Origin: Candidatus Saccharimonadota bacterium
Lineage (GTDB): Bacteria; Patescibacteria; Saccharimonadia; Saccharimonadales; UBA4665
DNA: 6,363 nt
Assembly: GCA_018061705.1 (NCBI GenBank)
Contig: JAGOTO010000025.1
Span: 1-6,363, forward strand
Reading direction: 5' to 3'
The notes beneath the pieces are model-generated. The model saw only the letters and a list, made by a program, of their open reading frames with translations. It was not told the DNA's origin and ran no database searches. The translations under genes were made by a program, and so were the position numbers. Of this stretch, positions 4,478 to 6,363 are shown one piece after another (position 1 is the first letter of the stretch; the number at the start of each line of letters is the position of its first letter).

Positions 4478-5224
4478 ATGCCCGACTCTTTTCGGTTTGA
4501 AGAAATTGGCCTAGAAACCCGTGACAAACGAGTCTACGAAGCACTCGTCGCAAACCCCCAGAGTAGCTTGCGCAAAATTGCTGCTGATACAGGCATCAAT
4601 CGTGGTAGCGTATATGAGAGTATCAAGAAATTAGCCGAGCAAGGGCTCGTCGGCTCGATAGAGGTCGGCAAACAACGCCGCTATACCGCATCAAACCCCG
4701 GTGTCATCATTGAGCTACTTAGAGAGCGGCAGCAGCAGACTGTCACGGCGCAGGCCGCCGCCGAGTTGTACATCACCAACCTTCCACAGCCCAGTGAGCC
4801 CACCCACACAACGTCCTTCGCAACATTTTATGAAGACCACGAGGGAATCGCCGCGGTGCTACGAGACGTCCTTGCGACCTGTCGCAACCAACCCGAACAC
4901 CTGTACCGAGTCATCTCAACTACAAGGGTCAGGCAGTACATGTATCATAATTTCTCCAATTTCACACAACGCCGAATCGCTGAAAATATTATGGTTCGGG
5001 TGATCGGAGTCGGAAGCGGTGGAGCTCCTGACATGCTCAGCGAACGGAAAATTCTCGTCGCAACGCGCGGTGAAGAGCCGAATTGCTACACCCTAATCTA
5101 CGGCGACAAGACCGCACTCATTACACTCGGTGAAACCAATGTACTCTCGGCTATCGTTATCGATAACCCTGGGGTCGCATCGCTCCAGAAAGAGTTATTT
5201 GATCACCAGTGGCAGACCCTATAG
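4478..5224 (+). CDS. TrmB-family transcriptional regulator
   Basis: The 248-aa protein has an N-terminal winged helix-turn-helix (about residues 12-75): helix DKRVYEALVANP, a second helix LRKIAADTGI, recognition helix NRGSVYESIKKLAEQGLV (41-58) and a basic wing, GKQRRYTASNP. A short helical linker (75-100) follows. The C-terminal domain (about 112-248) starts with FYEDHEGIAAVLRDVL, the pattern of TrmB-type effector domains, and ends in strands resembling LIYGDKTALITL and LSAIVIDN. TrmB proteins are known mainly from archaea as sugar-responsive regulators; compact versions also occur in candidate-phyla bacteria. The effector here is unknown. The ATG at 4478 is preferred over an in-frame GTG at 4403: the upstream stretch looks non-coding and carries a -10 at the right distance for a leaderless start. 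The 3' end abuts or slightly overlaps the methyltransferase gene, indicating one operon. Confidence 0.88.
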   Translation: MPDSFRFEEIGLETRDKRVYEALVANPQSSLRKIAADTGINRGSVYESIKKLAEQGLVGSIEVGKQRRYTASNPGVIIELLRERQQQTVTAQAAAELYITNLPQPSEPTHTTSFATFYEDHEGIAAVLRDVLATCRNQPEHLYRVISTTRVRQYMYHNFSNFTQRRIAENIMVRVIGVGSGGAPDMLSERKILVATRGEEPNCYTLIYGDKTALITLGETNVLSAIVIDNPGVASLQKELFDHQWQTL

Positions 5225-5232
5225 CGACACGT

Positions 5233-5853
5233 ATGCCAGATATTGCACCTAGCCTTATAAAAAGACACCCTCGTATATCTGATCAAGTCAGCCAAGAGCA
5301 GATTGAGACAATCTTGCATCAGCTTCAGGAGGTTGTGTTATCAGCGACGAGAGGAGATATCGTCGAGTTTGGCTGCTACATCGGCACAACCAGCGTATTT
5401 ATCCGCCGTTTGCTTGACCAGCTCAACCAATCCGACAATCGTGCCTTTCACGTCTATGACAGCTTCGCCGGCCTACCACCAAAATCCGCCCAGGACGCTT
5501 CACCGACAGGGGAGCGTTTCACCGCGGGCGCTCTCGCAGTCAGCAAGAAAATGCTGCTCCGTGAGTTCCAAAAGGCCAATCTGCGGCCCCCCATTGTCCA
5601 TAAGGGTTGGTTTAGCCAGTTAAACAGTGAGGACATACCCGATCAGATTGCATTCGCATTTCTTGATGGCGACTTCTACCAGTCTATCCGAGACTCGCTT
5701 CGTCTCGTTTTGCCCAAAATGCACCAAGGGGGTACTATCGTCATCGATGACTATGCCCGTGAGGCTTTGCCTGGCGTCGCCGCAGCAACACGAGAGTTCT
5801 TTCCGGGTGATCGGGTCACGATCGTACACAATCTAGGAGTTATCCACCTATGA
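5233..5853 (+). CDS. TylF-like SAM-dependent O-methyltransferase
   Basis: The 206-aa class I methyltransferase resembles the macrocin O-methyltransferase (TylF/NovP) family. The SAM-binding loop is VEFGCYIGTTS (from V44). VYDSFAGLP, a usual TylF signature, follows; then come KGWF, LDGDFYQS with D145/D147 and IDDY with D172/D173. In NovP the matching Asp residues hold Mg2+ and act as base, so the site looks competent. Known members methylate sugars or other hydroxyls in natural products; the substrate here is unknown and may be a cell-surface glycan. The start is uncertain. The ATG at 5233 lies 8 bases after the regulator stop, with TATAGC (5220-5225) close upstream as a possible internal -10. 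A GTG at 5209 would overlap the regulator and add 8 residues. Neither has a good ribosome site. The stop overlaps the rlmH start as ATGA (5850-5853). Confidence 0.85.
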   Translation: MPDIAPSLIKRHPRISDQVSQEQIETILHQLQEVVLSATRGDIVEFGCYIGTTSVFIRRLLDQLNQSDNRAFHVYDSFAGLPPKSAQDASPTGERFTAGALAVSKKMLLREFQKANLRPPIVHKGWFSQLNSEDIPDQIAFAFLDGDFYQSIRDSLRLVLPKMHQGGTIVIDDYAREALPGVAAATREFFPGDRVTIVHNLGVIHL

Positions 5854-6281
5854 GAATCCACCTGGTTACTGTCGGCAAGCCCAAAATTCCCTATGCACGG
5901 GCTGGCTGGGAGGAGTACTTTAGACGGTTAGATCGCATACACAAAATACGCGTGTCACATATAGGAGATAAGTACGCCGACGATGCCCAGCATATCCTGG
6001 GTGAAGTGACAGGTTCATCAATAGTGGTACTGGAGATTAGCGGGGTTGAGTATAGCTCCGAACAATTAGCTGGCTTTCTGCGTGCACGCGAACTTGAGAG
6101 CAGGGAAGTCAGCTTTATCATAGGAGGCCCCGATGGCTTACCCCAAAAAGTACGCGATGCCGCCAATTTCCACTGGTCGCTTGGACGGCTTACGCTTCCT
6201 CATGATCTTGCGATGATTGTTACGCTCGAGGCGCTATACCGCGCCAGTAGCATCAACCTAGGCTTACCCTACCACAAGTGA
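5850..6281 (+). CDS. rlmH: 23S rRNA (pseudouridine1915-N3)-methyltransferase RlmH
   Basis: This 143-aa SPOUT-class methyltransferase (E. coli RlmH, 155 aa) makes m3-pseudouridine at position 1915 of 23S rRNA helix 69, acting on assembled 70S ribosomes as a homodimer and needing prior pseudouridylation by an RluD-type enzyme. Landmarks are the N-terminal strand MRIHLVTVGK, the SAM-binding knot loop IGGPDGL (91-97), LTLPH (114-118), LEALYRASSI (126-135) and the terminal PYHK, which corresponds to PYHRE in E. coli. It is about 12 residues shorter, mostly before residue 60. The fit of the ending to the family shows that TGA is a stop here. The gene is translationally coupled to the preceding methyltransferase through ATGA, with AGGAG at 5835-5839, 10 bases upstream of the ATG. 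RlmH is a housekeeping gene, so the operon joins it to a regulator and an accessory methyltransferase. Confidence 0.96.
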   Translation: MRIHLVTVGKPKIPYARAGWEEYFRRLDRIHKIRVSHIGDKYADDAQHILGEVTGSSIVVLEISGVEYSSEQLAGFLRARELESREVSFIIGGPDGLPQKVRDAANFHWSLGRLTLPHDLAMIVTLEALYRASSINLGLPYHK

Positions 6282-6286
6282 TCTAG

Positions 6287-6344
6287 ACAGCACATACCTG
6301 CTGTGGTACGCTGTTGTAGCCCAAATGGAACTTCGGTCCGTACC
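6287..6344. other. Structured non-coding segment after rlmH (two hairpins)
   Basis: ACAGCA (6287-6292) pairs with TGCTGT (6299-6304) over a CATACC loop. Directly after it, GGTACG (6305-6310) pairs with CGTACC (6339-6344), enclosing a small stem, GGA(A)C-TTCG-GTCC (6327-6339), capped by the very stable C(UUCG)G tetraloop and containing one bulged A. C6339 is used by both stems, so they compete for one base. No T-tract follows within the window. It could be a factor-dependent end of the operon, a processing site or the start of a structured RNA that continues beyond the window. Pairings are visible; function is unknown. Confidence 0.4.
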
Positions 6345-6363
6345 GTATTGCGCACCGGCCCCG

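Noticed and set aside
1..6363. tRNA/rRNA genes, CRISPR arrays, insertion sequences or transposase genes
   Set aside because: Looked for T-arm-like GGTTCGAATCC patterns, regularly spaced repeats and transposase-like frames; none was found by eye.

Overview
The window is a gene-dense bacterial segment with short intergenic gaps, several 4-13 base gene overlaps and small proteins. TGA is used as a true stop: the RlmH homolog ends at TGA directly after the family's terminal Pro-Tyr-His-basic motif, so the SR1/Gracilibacteria code with TGA as glycine does not apply. The gene styles (compact TrmB-type regulator beside an orphan SAM methyltransferase, a PhoR/WalK-type kinase with a stand-alone receiver, likely leaderless promoters) suggest a Candidate Phyla Radiation bacterium, most likely Saccharibacteria (TM7). 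This is an inference from style, not a phylogenetic result.

Layout. (1) 1-1260: the C-terminal part of a sensor histidine kinase, cut by the window start just before its phospho-accepting His, then a CheY-like single-domain response regulator with a probable leaderless promoter. (2) 1261-1670: a 410-base stretch without a convincing gene. It holds a good hairpin/T-tract terminator, a perfect TTAGA-N4-TCTAA inverted repeat and a promoter-like -10. (3) 1671-2451: a tightly overlapping cluster of two small unknown genes (84 and 62 aa) and a UmuD-like S24-family protein, closed by a 22-bp perfect palindrome and a terminator. (4) 2586-4011: a UmuC-like Y-family DNA polymerase with its own promoter-like sequence and an unusual ribosome-site hairpin. 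(5) 3994-4362, minus strand: an unrecognised 122-aa gene that overlaps the 3' end of the polymerase tail to tail. (6) 4478-6281: an apparent operon of a TrmB-family regulator, a TylF-like O-methyltransferase and the 23S rRNA methyltransferase RlmH, followed by structured non-coding DNA.

The kinase and receiver probably form a phosphorelay whose output lies elsewhere. The UmuD-like and UmuC-like proteins should form a translesion synthesis (Pol V-like) pair. However, the UmuD-like protein has lost the catalytic lysine and other residues of the self-cleavage centre, so the usual UmuD-to-UmuD' activation probably does not operate. Together with the two unknown small proteins in its operon and the terminator separating it from umuC, this is the most interesting feature of the window.
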